Positions 9,292-17,672 are shown, numbered from the stretch's first letter. The stretch is 64,000 nucleotides of DNA from JAJDIA01 sp031555735 (GCA_031555735.1 JAVBUE010000020.1:14813-78812); one strand, 5' to 3'. Translations and numbers: made by a program. Notes: a model not told the origin generated them from the sequence alone.

Positions 9292-9420
9292 CAGCCAGTA
9301 GCAGTATTACAATTAAATATAGTGGGGAAGAGCCGATAAGACAACACTTCCCCTAAATTTTCTGCAAAATAACGAATAAAATACGTATTCAGGTCAGAAT
9401 CTTCCTGTAATTACAATAAT

Positions 9421-10788
9421 TTAACTTACTGTTTCTCCAAACAATGTAGCCGACGAAGCACGGGTGATCCTCACCTGTACAAACTGCCCGACATGATACT
9501 GTTGCTTGTCGAAGATCACCACCTTGTTCTGGCTCGTACGGCCGAACAACTGCTCGCGCGAACGTTTGGAGAAGCCTTCCACCAGCACCTCGAACACCTT
9601 GCCGATATCCCGGCGGTTGCTCGCTTCCGACAACTGGTTTTGCAGATCGATCATCCCTTGCAGCCGGCGGATCTTTTCATCTTCGGGGATATCATCCGTC
9701 AGGTTTCGGGCGGCATACGTGCCTGGACGTTCGGAATATTTGAAGAGGAAGGCGCTGTCGTAACCCACTTCGCGCATCAGCGAAAGGGTATCCTGGTAGT
9801 CTTGCTCCGTCTCCGAATGGAAGCCGCAGAACAGGTCGGTCGAGATCGCGCAGTCGGGTAGGATCCGGCGGATGGCCGCGATCCGGTCGAGATACCACTC
9901 CCGCGTATATTTCCGGTTCATCACCTGCAGGATGCGCGAGCTGCCGGATTGGGCCGGCAGATGGATCATCCGGCAGAGGTTGGGGTGGGCGGCGATTACC
10001 CGCAAGGTATCATCGCTCATGTCTTTGGGATGGGAGGTGGTGAAACGCACGCGCATGCCGGGGGCTTCGAGGGCGACCTTTTCCAGCAACAGGGGGAAGG
10101 TGACCGCTTCACCGTCGCGCTCAAAAAGATAGGAATTGACGTTTTGCCCCAGCAGGGTCACTTCCCGGAATCCTTTGTCGCGCATATCGCGTACCTCCTT
10201 GAGGATGCTTCCCACATCCCGGCTCCGCTCGCGCCCGCGGGTGTACGGTACAATACAATACGTACAGAAGTTATTGCACCCGCGCATAATGGAGATAAAC
10301 CCCGAGATGCGGGCGCCCACCTTCAGGGGGATCACATCCTTATACGTTTCCTGCGTGGACAGTTCCACATTCATTGCTTTCTCGCCCCGCTCCACAGCGC
10401 CCACCAGGTTGGGGAGATCGAGGTAGGAGTCGGGGCCTGCCACCAGATCCACGCCATGTTCCTCGATCAATGTCTGCTTCACCCGTTCGGCCATGCAGCC
10501 CAGCACGCCGATGATCAATCCCTTCTTTTTCTTTCTTAACGAACGGAGGTACTCCAGCCGTCCGTAGATTTTTTGCTCGGCGTTATCCCGCACGGAACAG
10601 GTGTTCAAAAAAACGGCGTCGGCCTCATGGATGTCTTCCGTCACCATATAACCTCCCATCTGCATGATGGAAGCTACTACTTCGCTGTCGGCAACGTTCA
10701 TCTGACACCCGTAAGTCTCTATAAACAATCGCATTTCCTCTTTCGTGGCAACGGATTTAGAGTCCGCGCCTTTTTCGTGTTCACTCAT
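9421..10788 (-). CDS. miaB: tRNA-2-methylthio-N6-dimethylallyladenosine synthase
   Basis: Radical-SAM methylthiotransferase that adds a methylthio group to i6A37 in tRNAs. The N-terminal cluster domain has YGCQMN (Cys28), NTCSVR and LGCMAER. The radical-SAM motif is RGCNNFCTYCIVPYTRGRE near 170-188. A C-terminal TRAM domain covers roughly 390-450. The start at 10788 gives an 18-residue lead before RLFIETYGCQMN, and an internal start at Met19 is possible. It is transcribed alone, divergent from a candidate small RNA. Confidence 0.96.
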   Translation of the reverse strand: MSEHEKGADSKSVATKEEMRLFIETYGCQMNVADSEVVASIMQMGGYMVTEDIHEADAVFLNTCSVRDNAEQKIYGRLEYLRSLRKKKKGLIIGVLGCMAERVKQTLIEEHGVDLVAGPDSYLDLPNLVGAVERGEKAMNVELSTQETYKDVIPLKVGARISGFISIMRGCNNFCTYCIVPYTRGRERSRDVGSILKEVRDMRDKGFREVTLLGQNVNSYLFERDGEAVTFPLLLEKVALEAPGMRVRFTTSHPKDMSDDTLRVIAAHPNLCRMIHLPAQSGSSRILQVMNRKYTREWYLDRIAAIRRILPDCAISTDLFCGFHSETEQDYQDTLSLMREVGYDSAFLFKYSERPGTYAARNLTDDIPEDEKIRRLQGMIDLQNQLSEASNRRDIGKVFEVLVEGFSKRSREQLFGRTSQNKVVIFDKQQYHVGQFVQVRITRASSATLFGETVS

Positions 10789-10829
10789 CTGTCAAATATT
10801 AATAAAGTTTAAAAAGTACACTTATAAGA

Positions 10830-10837
10830 CAAAAATA
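10830..10837 (-). promoter_or_regulatory. -7 box for miaB
   Basis: The minus strand reads TATTTTTG, matching TAnnTTTG, 42 bases before the miaB start. No well-spaced -33 element was found. Confidence 0.35.
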
Positions 10838-10847
10838 TCTGCAAAAG

Positions 10848-10879
10848 TTTGTCCGATTCATTTTCTTGCCTTAGCTTTG
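10848..10879 (+). promoter_or_regulatory. Complete -33/-7 promoter without an adjacent gene
   Basis: TTTG at 10848-10851, a 20-base spacer, and TAGCTTTG at 10872-10879 match both elements of the Bacteroidetes consensus at ideal spacing. The next plus-strand gene starts 228 bases downstream, so the promoter may drive a small RNA or a long leader. Confidence 0.55.
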
Positions 10880-10885
10880 CAACTG

Positions 10886-10965
10886 AAAAACGTAAATTTT
10901 TTCATAGTTAAGGTTTTGGTTAAATCGAATAAGGGTGGCTGTGAAGTTACCCTTATTCACATTTT
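10886..10965 (+). ncRNA. Candidate small RNA or leader
   Basis: Downstream of the promoter at 10848-10879 there is no convincing reading frame. A perfect 10-bp hairpin is present: GAATAAGGGT (10927-10936), a 12-base loop, and ACCCTTATTC (10949-10958). It is followed by ACATTTTAT rather than a clean T run, so termination is uncertain. It could be an sRNA of about 75 bases or the 5' leader of the 11108 gene. A second -7 box at 11012 makes a separate transcript plausible. Confidence 0.3.
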
Positions 10966-11011
10966 ATACCATTTATTTGCTTTTCTAACACCTGTTTTGT
11001 AAAATAATGTG

Positions 11012-11019
11012 TATTTTTG
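11012..11019 (+). promoter_or_regulatory. -7 box upstream of the 11108 gene
   Basis: TATTTTTG matches TAnnTTTG, 89 bases before the ATG at 11108. The -33 spacing is not canonical. Confidence 0.35.
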
Positions 11020-11107
11020 AAGGGCGGATTCCTTAAAGTTGTTTAAGAGCCTTTGCACTGTAACTACCTGAAAACGCCCGAAAAAGCATACAAAAGTAAT
11101 CAAAGTT

Positions 11108-11548
11108 ATGGATAATCCCGGAGATTGGCTGTATATTGTGTTAATGGCCGTGGCTGTCATCAGCAGCCTGATCAGCGCCGCCAGAAAGAAAAGGCAGGAA
11201 GCGGAACAACAGGATCGCCCCCGTCCCCATCAGGATACCCACGAAGAAGAACCCCGCGGGAAAGGCTTCTGGGAGGTACTGGAAGATATGCAGAAACAGG
11301 AAGAAAGCAGGCAGGAAGATGCCCGCCGCCGCCAGCAGGAACGGACTATCCAGTCGCATGCCCAGCCTAAAAAAAACGCCCGCACCCCTTTCCTCGCCGG
11401 CGAAACCCTTGGAAACAATAAACGGGATACCCAAAGCCTGCCCTTGGAAACCGATCCCGCTCCCATTTTGCAGGAAGAACCCTTCCGTGACCCTGAAGAA
11501 TTGCGAAAAGCCGTTATTTATACCGAAATACTCAACCGGAAATATTAG
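11108..11548 (+). CDS. Hypothetical membrane-anchored, charged protein
   Basis: A 146-aa protein of no family I can name. Residues about 7-24 form one TM helix (WLYIVLMAVAVISSLISA). A long, polar, probably disordered and coiled region rich in E, R, Q and K follows, for example EDMQKQEESRQEDARRRQQE. The C-terminus FRDPEELRKAVIYTEILNRKY is more ordered and looks like the conserved part. The topology suggests an inner-membrane anchor with a cytoplasmic tail. It lies 72 bases upstream of the CoA-transferase, which has its own -7 box. Confidence 0.6.
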   Translation: MDNPGDWLYIVLMAVAVISSLISAARKKRQEAEQQDRPRPHQDTHEEEPRGKGFWEVLEDMQKQEESRQEDARRRQQERTIQSHAQPKKNARTPFLAGETLGNNKRDTQSLPLETDPAPILQEEPFRDPEELRKAVIYTEILNRKY

Positions 11549-11566
11549 CCAGTCATTTTCTTTTAA

Positions 11567-11574
11567 TACCTTTG
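11567..11574 (+). promoter_or_regulatory. -7 box for the CoA-transferase
   Basis: TACCTTTG is an exact TAnnTTTG match, 46 bases before the ATG at 11621. No TTTG at ideal -33 spacing was found. Confidence 0.5.
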
Positions 11575-11620
11575 CGCCGGATTTGGATTACGATGTATCA
11601 TAAACAAAATATCTACCATT

Positions 11621-13114
11621 ATGGCGTTAAAATTCATCACAGCTGAAGAAGCTGCCCTGCTTGTCAATCACGACGACAACGTGGGCTTCGGCGGTTTTAC
11701 CCCGGCCGGTTGCCCGAAAGTAGTTCCCACCGCAATCGCTCATAGAGCGGAAGCCGAACATGCCAAAGGCAATCCTTTCCGGATCGGGATGTTCACCGGC
11801 GCATCTACCGGTAACTCATTAGACGGCGCCCTTGCCCGTGCCAATGCCATCAAGTTCCGCACCCCATACCAATCCAACAAAGACCTGCGCAACCTGCTCA
11901 ACGCGCGTGATACCGATTATTACGACATGCACCTGTCCGAACTGGCGCAAAGCCTGCGTTACGGATTCCTGGGTAAGGTGGATGTGGCGATCGTGGAAGC
12001 TTCCGATGTGACGGAAGACGGAGAGATCGTCCCTACCTGCGGTGTGGGTATCGCCCCGACCGTTTGCCACATGGCGAAGGTCGTGATCGTGGAGCTCAAC
12101 CGCTTCCATCCGAAAGAGATCCGCGGTATGCATGATATCTACGAACCCCTGGATCCTCCCTGCCGCCTGGAAATCCCTATCTATACACCGTCCGACCGTA
12201 TCGGTACACCGTATATCAAGGTTGATCCCGCCAAGATCGTGGTGGTGGAAACCAACGAAGCCAACGAAGGAAGCCCCTTCGCCCCGATCGATGATGTCAC
12301 CATGGCCATCGGACGGAATGTAGCCAACTTCCTCGTGAGTGAGATCAAAGCCGGCCGTCTGCCGAAGGAGTTTGTGCCTTTGCAGAGTGGCGTGGGCAAT
12401 GTTGCCAACGCCGTCCTCGGCTGTATGGGCGAAAACAAAGAGATCCCGGCATTCAACGTCTATACGGAAGTGATCCAGGACGCGGTGATCAGCCTGATGA
12501 AACAGGGACGCGTGAAGTTCGCCAGCGGATGTTCGCTTTCTGTAAGCAATGAAGTGATCGAAGAGATCTACGGCAACCTCGCCTTCTTTAAAGATAAGAT
12601 CCTGCTTCGTCCGCAGGAAATATCCAACAACCCGGAAGTAGCTCGCCGCCTGGGATTGATCACGATCAATACCGCGCTGGAAGCGGATATCTTCGGAAAC
12701 ATCAACTCTACCCACGTATCGGGTACTAAGATGATGAATGGTATTGGCGGGTCGGGCGACTTCACCCGTTCGGGTATGTTGTCTATCTATACCACTCCGT
12801 CCACAGCCAAAGACGGTAAGATCAGCGCCTTCGTACCGATGGTTTCACACATGGACCATAGCGAACACTCGGTGAAGATCATCATCTCCGAATATGGGGT
12901 GGCCGACCTCCGTGGCAAATCACCCATCCAACGCGCACATGCCATCATCGACAACTGCGTGCATCCGGACTACCGCCCGCTCCTGCGCGAATACCTCGAA
13001 CTGGGCGTCAAAGGGCATACCCCGCAGAACCTCAAAGCCTGCTTCGCCTTCCACCTCGAACTGGCGGAAAGCGGTGATATGCATAACGTGGACTGGAAGA
13101 AGTACAAGGAATGA
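11621..13114 (+). CDS. Acetyl-CoA hydrolase/transferase (succinate or propionate:acetate CoA-transferase)
   Basis: A 497-aa member of the Cat1/ScpC family, which moves CoA between succinate, acetate or propionate in fermentation. FNVYTEVIQD near 280-289 holds the probable catalytic Glu. The CoA-binding signature runs through EADIFGNINSTHVSGT and MNGIGGSGDFTRSG near 350-388. STAKDGKISAFVPMVSHMDHSEH and EYGVADLRGKSP are late family motifs. It probably serves the succinate-propionate route typical of Bacteroidales. The exact acceptor cannot be told from sequence. It is monocistronic, with a strong terminator after it. Confidence 0.93.
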   Translation: MALKFITAEEAALLVNHDDNVGFGGFTPAGCPKVVPTAIAHRAEAEHAKGNPFRIGMFTGASTGNSLDGALARANAIKFRTPYQSNKDLRNLLNARDTDYYDMHLSELAQSLRYGFLGKVDVAIVEASDVTEDGEIVPTCGVGIAPTVCHMAKVVIVELNRFHPKEIRGMHDIYEPLDPPCRLEIPIYTPSDRIGTPYIKVDPAKIVVVETNEANEGSPFAPIDDVTMAIGRNVANFLVSEIKAGRLPKEFVPLQSGVGNVANAVLGCMGENKEIPAFNVYTEVIQDAVISLMKQGRVKFASGCSLSVSNEVIEEIYGNLAFFKDKILLRPQEISNNPEVARRLGLITINTALEADIFGNINSTHVSGTKMMNGIGGSGDFTRSGMLSIYTTPSTAKDGKISAFVPMVSHMDHSEHSVKIIISEYGVADLRGKSPIQRAHAIIDNCVHPDYRPLLREYLELGVKGHTPQNLKACFAFHLELAESGDMHNVDWKKYKE

Positions 13115-13180
13115 ATGGGTAATGATCAATGATGAATGATAAACAGATAGGAGTTTGATCGTTCAACTAAAGATAAAAGG

Positions 13181-13211
13181 GGGCGCTTCGTAAAAGGAGC
13201 GCCCTTTTTTT
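13181..13211 (+). terminator. Terminator after the CoA-transferase
   Basis: GGGCGCT (13181-13187) pairs with AGCGCCC (13198-13204), followed by seven T residues. Confidence 0.85.
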
Positions 13212-13248
13212 GTTGCCTTGGCAGCTGCTTACACCCACTCCTGAATCA

Positions 13249-13648
13249 ATCCTGACATAGGATCTGTTTCATCCTAATGGCACAAACAGTTTCCTGACTT
13301 TGACGGTTTGTTTTCTCAATTGTCGTAATTATCAATAATCAGCAATAAGCAAAACTCCTTGCGGTGGCGTGGGTGGCGCATTGTCAACTTCAGCAGACCT
13401 TCTATTGTCAACAACCGCATCTTCTATTGACAACCTGAGGAAGGAGTCGTGTCAGCGTTAGGATGGTTTAATGTTCCCACCGTGGTGGAAAGGTCTTCCC
13501 ACAAGGGTGGGAAGATGTTCCCACCACGGTGGGAAGACCTTTCCACCACGGTGGGAAGAAGAGATGATCCTGATGCCGGTAACAGACGATCCTACTGATG
13601 CCGATTCTTCTACCTGATCTTGACAGTACTGCGGGCACAAACACTTTA
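13249..13648 (+). repeat. 22-bp-period repeat array A
   Basis: Nearly all of this intergenic stretch follows an exact 22-bp period. Repeated words recur 22 apart: ATCCT at 13249 and 13271, CTTCTATTG at 13399 and 13421, GATCC at 13566 and 13588. The core is four units at 13473, 13495, 13517 and 13539. Each is an imperfect palindrome of the form TTCCCACC-N4-GGTGGGAA. Flanking units open with GTCAAC, GACAAC or GTCAGC. No coding potential is evident. It is homologous to array B near 41.5 kb in inverted orientation. There are no unrelated spacers, so it is not a CRISPR array. Confidence 0.85.
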
Positions 13649-13702
13649 CACGACACCGCAACAAGAAGCCCTGTTGGTGATAGAGGAACCGGATATTTTT
13701 CG

Positions 13703-13710
13703 TATGTTTG
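13703..13710 (+). promoter_or_regulatory. -7 box for the DUF2200 gene
   Basis: TATGTTTG matches TAnnTTTG, 49 bases before the ATG at 13759, just after repeat array A. Confidence 0.4.
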
Positions 13711-13758
13711 CCTCGATCGTCAGATCTTACATCGGGAACACATACGTTTATATATTAT

Positions 13759-14109
13759 ATGGATAAGGAACGCGTTTACAAGATTACGTTTGCGAGTGTG
13801 TATCCCTTCTATATCGCGAAAGCAGAAAAGAAGGGACGTACAAAGGAAGAAGTGGATGCCATTATATGCTGGCTGACGGGGTACGACTTGCAGGCACTGC
13901 AACAGCAAATCGACGGGCAGTGCAGTTTTGAGGCATTTTTCACCCAGGCGCCGCAGATTCATCCCAATGCCTCTCTCATTACCGGGGTGATTTGCGGATA
14001 TCGGGTGGAAGAGATCGAGGATACGCTGATGCGGCAGATCCGCTATTTGGATAAGCTGATTGATGAACTGGCCAAAGGAAAGGGCATGGAGAAGATTTTA
14101 AGAAAATAG
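13759..14109 (+). CDS. DUF2200 family protein
   Basis: A 116-aa cytosolic protein starting MDKERVYKITFASVYPFYI. YPFYIAKAEKKGRTKEEVD, CWLTGYD and the later FEAFFTQAPQIHPNASLITGVICGYRVEEIED are typical of DUF2200. The biochemical role is unknown. The start at 13759 was chosen because the frame upstream reads into repeat array A and carries no family sequence. It stands alone between the repeat array and a secreted phosphodiesterase gene. Confidence 0.8.
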   Translation: MDKERVYKITFASVYPFYIAKAEKKGRTKEEVDAIICWLTGYDLQALQQQIDGQCSFEAFFTQAPQIHPNASLITGVICGYRVEEIEDTLMRQIRYLDKLIDELAKGKGMEKILRK

Positions 14110-14156
14110 CGAACGCTATTTTACAGACTGAACAATGTATCTAATTATCAACTATC

Positions 14157-14924
14157 ATGAAGAAGACAGTAGCAGTTCTTTTGCTTGTATGGTGCTGCGG
14201 CGGGTATGCCTGGTCGCAGACGAAGGTGATCGCCCACCGGGGTTTCTGGGATACGGAGGGCTCGGCGCAGAATTCATTGGCGGCGTTGAAGAAGGCCGGT
14301 GAAGCCGGGGTGTATGGCTCGGAGTTTGATGTCTATATCCTGGCGGATGGTACGCTGGTGGTGAACCACGACGATTCGATAGCAGGCATCGGGCTGGAAA
14401 CAGCCACCTGGGAGCAGTTGAAAGCGGTTACCCTGCCGAACAAAGAGGCGTTGCCTACCCTCGATCAATACCTCTCCCTCGGAAAGCGGCAGCCCGGTAC
14501 GCGGCTGGTCTTGGAGATCAAGTCGCACAAACGGGTAGTGAACGAAGACCGGGCGGTGCAGGCCATCGTGGAAACCGTCCGTCGCCATGGGCTGGCCTAC
14601 CAGGTGGATTACATCGCTTTCAGCATGAATGTGTGCAAGGAATTGAAACGGCAGGCTCCCTACTCATCCGTTTCGTACCTGAACGGCGATGTGAGTCCGG
14701 CCGACCTGAAAGCGTTGGGCTTTGAAGGATTGGATTACAACCACAAAGTATTACGGGAGAAACATCCCGAGTGGATACGGGAAGCGAAGGAACTGGGGTT
14801 GACGATCAACGTATGGACCGTCAATACGCCGGAATTGATGCGGTATTTTATCGATCAACAGGTGGATTACATTACGACAGACAAACCGCTGGAGTTGAAA
14901 GCGATGTTGGTGGGGCAGGATTAA
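14157..14924 (+). CDS. Secreted glycerophosphodiester phosphodiesterase
   Basis: Hydrolyses glycerophosphodiesters to glycerol-3-phosphate and an alcohol. Residues 1-20 are a signal peptide ending GYAWSQ, so the enzyme is periplasmic or exported. The GDPD fold begins KVIAHRGFWDTEGSAQNSLA with His27-Arg28, followed by EFDVYILADGTLVVNHDD carrying the metal-binding Glu/Asp and second catalytic His. NVWTVNTPELMRYF and VDYITTDKPLEL are the family ending. The 255-aa length is normal. Its stop overlaps the convergent neighbour's stop by 4 bases. Confidence 0.93.
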   Translation: MKKTVAVLLLVWCCGGYAWSQTKVIAHRGFWDTEGSAQNSLAALKKAGEAGVYGSEFDVYILADGTLVVNHDDSIAGIGLETATWEQLKAVTLPNKEALPTLDQYLSLGKRQPGTRLVLEIKSHKRVVNEDRAVQAIVETVRRHGLAYQVDYIAFSMNVCKELKRQAPYSSVSYLNGDVSPADLKALGFEGLDYNHKVLREKHPEWIREAKELGLTINVWTVNTPELMRYFIDQQVDYITTDKPLELKAMLVGQD

Positions 14925-15244
14925 CGGATCACGAGTTTGCGGGCGATATCCCCAACACGGACGATATAGTAGCCTTTGGCGAGATTTAACACATATTCGC
15001 CGGAGGCTTCTTTCATTTCAATTACTTTAACAGGGATACCTACGAGGCTGAAGATCTCCAGCTTACTGCCGACGGGGGCGTTGGTTACTTTGATACGGTT
15101 GTCGGAGAAGGTGATCTCCAATTGATTCTCAGCATCCTGTTGTTTCACCACAGTAGTGGTAGAGCCGGTTTTCGCTTCCTGCGCAAACATCATGCTACCC
15201 GTGGAGATAAACATGGCTAAGCCTATAATCAACAGTTTATTCAT
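14921..15244 (-). CDS. Small secreted protein with a T9SS-tail-like C-terminus
   Basis: About 107 aa from the ATG at 15244, with a signal peptide MNKLLIIGLAMFISTGSMMF-AQ. The rest is a short beta-rich domain: LEITFSDNRIKVTNAPVGSK, then EIFSLVGIPVKVIEM, YVLNLAKGYYIVRVGD and KLVIR. This resembles the stand-alone C-terminal sorting-domain fold of secreted Bacteroidetes proteins (type IX type A tail), but with no cargo domain. No type IX machinery is visible in the window. The role is unknown. An upstream in-frame start at 15265 is possible. Confidence 0.6.
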   Translation of the reverse strand: MNKLLIIGLAMFISTGSMMFAQEAKTGSTTTVVKQQDAENQLEITFSDNRIKVTNAPVGSKLEIFSLVGIPVKVIEMKEASGEYVLNLAKGYYIVRVGDIARKLVIR

Positions 15245-15333
15245 CCTATCCAATCTATTCTGCACAAATGTAGGAAGTTTTCTTAAATAAGGAAATAACT
15301 TGCCTGGTATTTCCGCTCAATAATCATTTTCTG

Positions 15334-16248
15334 TCACAGGGATATAACCATGCCTTCTTCCGCCGGGACGGTATCGGGAAAGAGGGAAAGGGCTTCGTCC
15401 AGCAATGCGCGCGGGTTCTCGTACCGGGCGGAGTAATGACCGATAACGAGCTTCTTCACCCGGGCCATCCGGGCGATCTCGGCCGCCTGGCGGGCGGTGG
15501 AATGGAAGGTTTCCCGGCTGCGGGCAAGGTCTTCTTCGCCGAAGGTGGCTTCGTGGTACAAGACGTCGATCCCTTCGATGAAGGGGACAATCTCCGGCGC
15601 GAACAGGGTGTCCGAACAGTAAGCGTACCGTTTGGGCGGTTCGGCGGGGCGCGTCAGCCGCGCGTTGGGGATGCATTGCCCGTCGGGGGTGAGGTAGTCG
15701 GCTCCTTGCTTGATGTCTTTCAGGCAGCGGACGGGTACCTGGTAGAAATCAACCATCTCACGGATAATATGCGCCTCTCTCGGCTTTTCACTGAAAAGGT
15801 AACCGCAGCAGGGGATCCGGTGTTTCAACGGGATCGACCATACCTGTACCGAACGGTCTTCCATCACCAGGGCATGCACCGTCGGATCGATCCCGTTGAT
15901 CCGTACCGGGTAGGGCAGGTTATGCAGGAATTGCTTCATCAGGGGGTTGAGGTAAGTTTCCAGTTCTTTGGGGCCGTGGATCACCAACTCGCCGGTCCGC
16001 CCCAACAGCCCGAGGGTGGAGAGTAATCCGGGAAGCCCGAAGCAATGGTCGCCGTGGAGGTGGGTGATGAAGATATGGGTCAGCCGGGTGAACCGGATAC
16101 GCATCTTTCTGATTTGCAGTTGGGTGCCTTCGCCGCAATCGATCATATAGAGTTTGTCGCGGAGATCGATGATTTGGGAAGAGGGCAGGTGGCGGGTGGT
16201 GGGCAACGCCGATCCGCACCCCAGTATATTGATGTTGAAATTGGCCAT
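15334..16248 (-). CDS. rnz: Ribonuclease Z
   Basis: Metallo-beta-lactamase-fold endonuclease that trims the 3' end of precursor tRNAs. About 304 aa from ATG 16248: NINILGCGSALPTTRHLPSS, then YMIDCGEGTQLQIRKM, and the zinc motif HLHGDH at 63-68 within FITHLHGDHCFGLPG. YCSDTLFAPEIVPF, YHEATF and IGHYSARYENP give the later metal ligands. The frame is open further upstream to 16734, but that part overlaps the divergent neighbour and lacks family sequence. A -7 box lies at 16269-16276. Confidence 0.95.
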   Translation of the reverse strand: MANFNINILGCGSALPTTRHLPSSQIIDLRDKLYMIDCGEGTQLQIRKMRIRFTRLTHIFITHLHGDHCFGLPGLLSTLGLLGRTGELVIHGPKELETYLNPLMKQFLHNLPYPVRINGIDPTVHALVMEDRSVQVWSIPLKHRIPCCGYLFSEKPREAHIIREMVDFYQVPVRCLKDIKQGADYLTPDGQCIPNARLTRPAEPPKRYAYCSDTLFAPEIVPFIEGIDVLYHEATFGEEDLARSRETFHSTARQAAEIARMARVKKLVIGHYSARYENPRALLDEALSLFPDTVPAEEGMVISL

Positions 16249-16268
16249 GATGTATGCTGTTCTGGCTG

Positions 16269-16276
16269 CAAAGATA
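16269..16276 (-). promoter_or_regulatory. -7 box for rnz
   Basis: On the minus strand this reads TATCTTTG, matching TAnnTTTG, 20 bases before the rnz ATG. Confidence 0.45.
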
Positions 16277-16339
16277 CGATAAACCAAATGATAATCAGCC
16301 TTGTTATACTCACAGTAGTAATGAAAGAAATGATAACGT

Positions 16340-17512
16340 ATGCATACATTCATTAAAATCACACTGACAGGCTTAGCGCTGCTATGGCTCTCCCTGCCCG
16401 TCTCTTTAGCCCAGAAAGAAAGGTTGAGTTTCCGCGACTCGATCGACCGCCAGTTTGATATGAGTGATTTTATCATCACCCGGAAAGGCTTTGTGCCGGT
16501 GCCGGCCATTATCACCGAACCGGCGCTTGGCGGTTTCGGCGGCGCGTTGGCACCGGTCTTTATCGAACCCAATAAACCGAAGGAAGTAAACGGGAAGCTG
16601 TATCCGATGGCGCCCAACATTACGACTGCGTTTGGCGGATATACCCTGAACGACAGTTGGGCGATAGGGGGCGCCCGTGTGGGGCTGATCCCCAAATGGG
16701 GACTCAAATATGCCTTTGGAGGAGGGTATGCCAATGTGAATATGGATTATTATTTCCAGTTCGACCGCCTGAATACATCGACTGATTTTGAATTCAATAT
16801 CAAGACGATACCGGTCATGGCGTCGGTGACGAAGCAACTCCGGAATCCACGCTTCTCCGTGGGTGTAAGGTATTTGTTCACCCATAACGACCTCTCGGTG
16901 AAAAGTGATAACGGTAATGGCGAGTGGATGCAAAAACTGGATTCGGTGATCTCGGATTACATCAGCGGGAATGTGGCCAAACTGGGATTACAGGCTTCGT
17001 ACGACAGCCGGGATAATACGTTCACACCGGATAAGGGATTGAAAATAAACCTGTCGGCAGACTGGAGTCATCCCTGGGTGGGGAGTGATTATAAATATGC
17101 GCAGTTTGAAGGGGCGGTGTATTACTACCTGTCAGTCCGGCATAACCTGGTTACCGGTATGCGGTTCGATATGCAACAGGTGGCGGGTGATGTGCCTTTT
17201 TACATCAAGCCTTTTATCGATATGCGGGGTGTGCCGACTGCCCGGTATGCCGGTAAAACCACGATGCTGGCGGAAGTGGAAGAACGGTGGGATGTGGTTC
17301 CCCGGTGGAGCGTGCTGCTGTTCGGGGGGACGGGTAAGGCATTCGACCAATTCAGCGACTTCAAAGATGCCGATTGGGCATGGAGTTATGGTACCGGATT
17401 CCGGTATCTGGTCGCCCGCAAACTGAAACTGCGGATGGGAGTGGATTTTGCAATGGGACCGGAAGGGTTTACCTATTATATCGTGTTTGGTAGCAGCTGG
17501 TTGAGGCAGTAA
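16340..17512 (+). CDS. BamA/TamA-like outer-membrane beta-barrel protein
   Basis: A 390-aa protein with a signal peptide (residues 1-24, ending LPVSLAQ) and then alternating aromatic/polar strands ending in a terminal strand FTYYIVFGSSWLRQ, typical of outer-membrane barrels. LGLQASYDSRDNTFTPDKGLKINLSADWSH strongly resembles the surface-antigen (Bac_surface_Ag) barrel of the BamA/TamA group. RYAGKTTMLAEVEERWDVVPRWSVLLFGGTGKAF resembles its late strands. No POTRA domains are present, so it is a short, barrel-only member. Its cargo or ligand is unknown. Confidence 0.8.
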   Translation: MHTFIKITLTGLALLWLSLPVSLAQKERLSFRDSIDRQFDMSDFIITRKGFVPVPAIITEPALGGFGGALAPVFIEPNKPKEVNGKLYPMAPNITTAFGGYTLNDSWAIGGARVGLIPKWGLKYAFGGGYANVNMDYYFQFDRLNTSTDFEFNIKTIPVMASVTKQLRNPRFSVGVRYLFTHNDLSVKSDNGNGEWMQKLDSVISDYISGNVAKLGLQASYDSRDNTFTPDKGLKINLSADWSHPWVGSDYKYAQFEGAVYYYLSVRHNLVTGMRFDMQQVAGDVPFYIKPFIDMRGVPTARYAGKTTMLAEVEERWDVVPRWSVLLFGGTGKAFDQFSDFKDADWAWSYGTGFRYLVARKLKLRMGVDFAMGPEGFTYYIVFGSSWLRQ

Positions 17513-17658
17513 GAGTCTGTCTGACTATTTTTTATGTAGTTTTAACAATTAGTCAAAGGATGGGACAGGGAACTTGCTTTTCGTAGCTTATTTTGACGGA
17601 TTGTGTGAAAAATAGCAAAAAATGGGAAGATTGTATAGGGTTAGCGAACGAAAATACC

Positions 17659-17666
17659 TATATTTG
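17659..17666 (+). promoter_or_regulatory. -7 box of an orphan transcript
   Basis: TATATTTG is an exact TAnnTTTG match in a 326-base gap with no plus-strand gene ahead. A partial -33 (ATTG) lies about 23 bases upstream. Confidence 0.45.
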
Positions 17667-17672
17667 TCAAAG

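Noticed and set aside
11819..12715. 298-codon open frame antisense to the CoA-transferase
   Set aside because: Histidine- and arginine-rich shadow of a strongly coding plus strand, with no recognisable domain.
13385..13648. CRISPR array
   Set aside because: The period is only 22 bp, there are no unrelated spacers between identical repeats, and no cas genes are in the window.
16249..16734. Long N-terminal extension of ribonuclease Z
   Set aside because: It runs antisense through the start of the barrel gene and lacks family sequence; the RNase Z motif set is complete from 16248.
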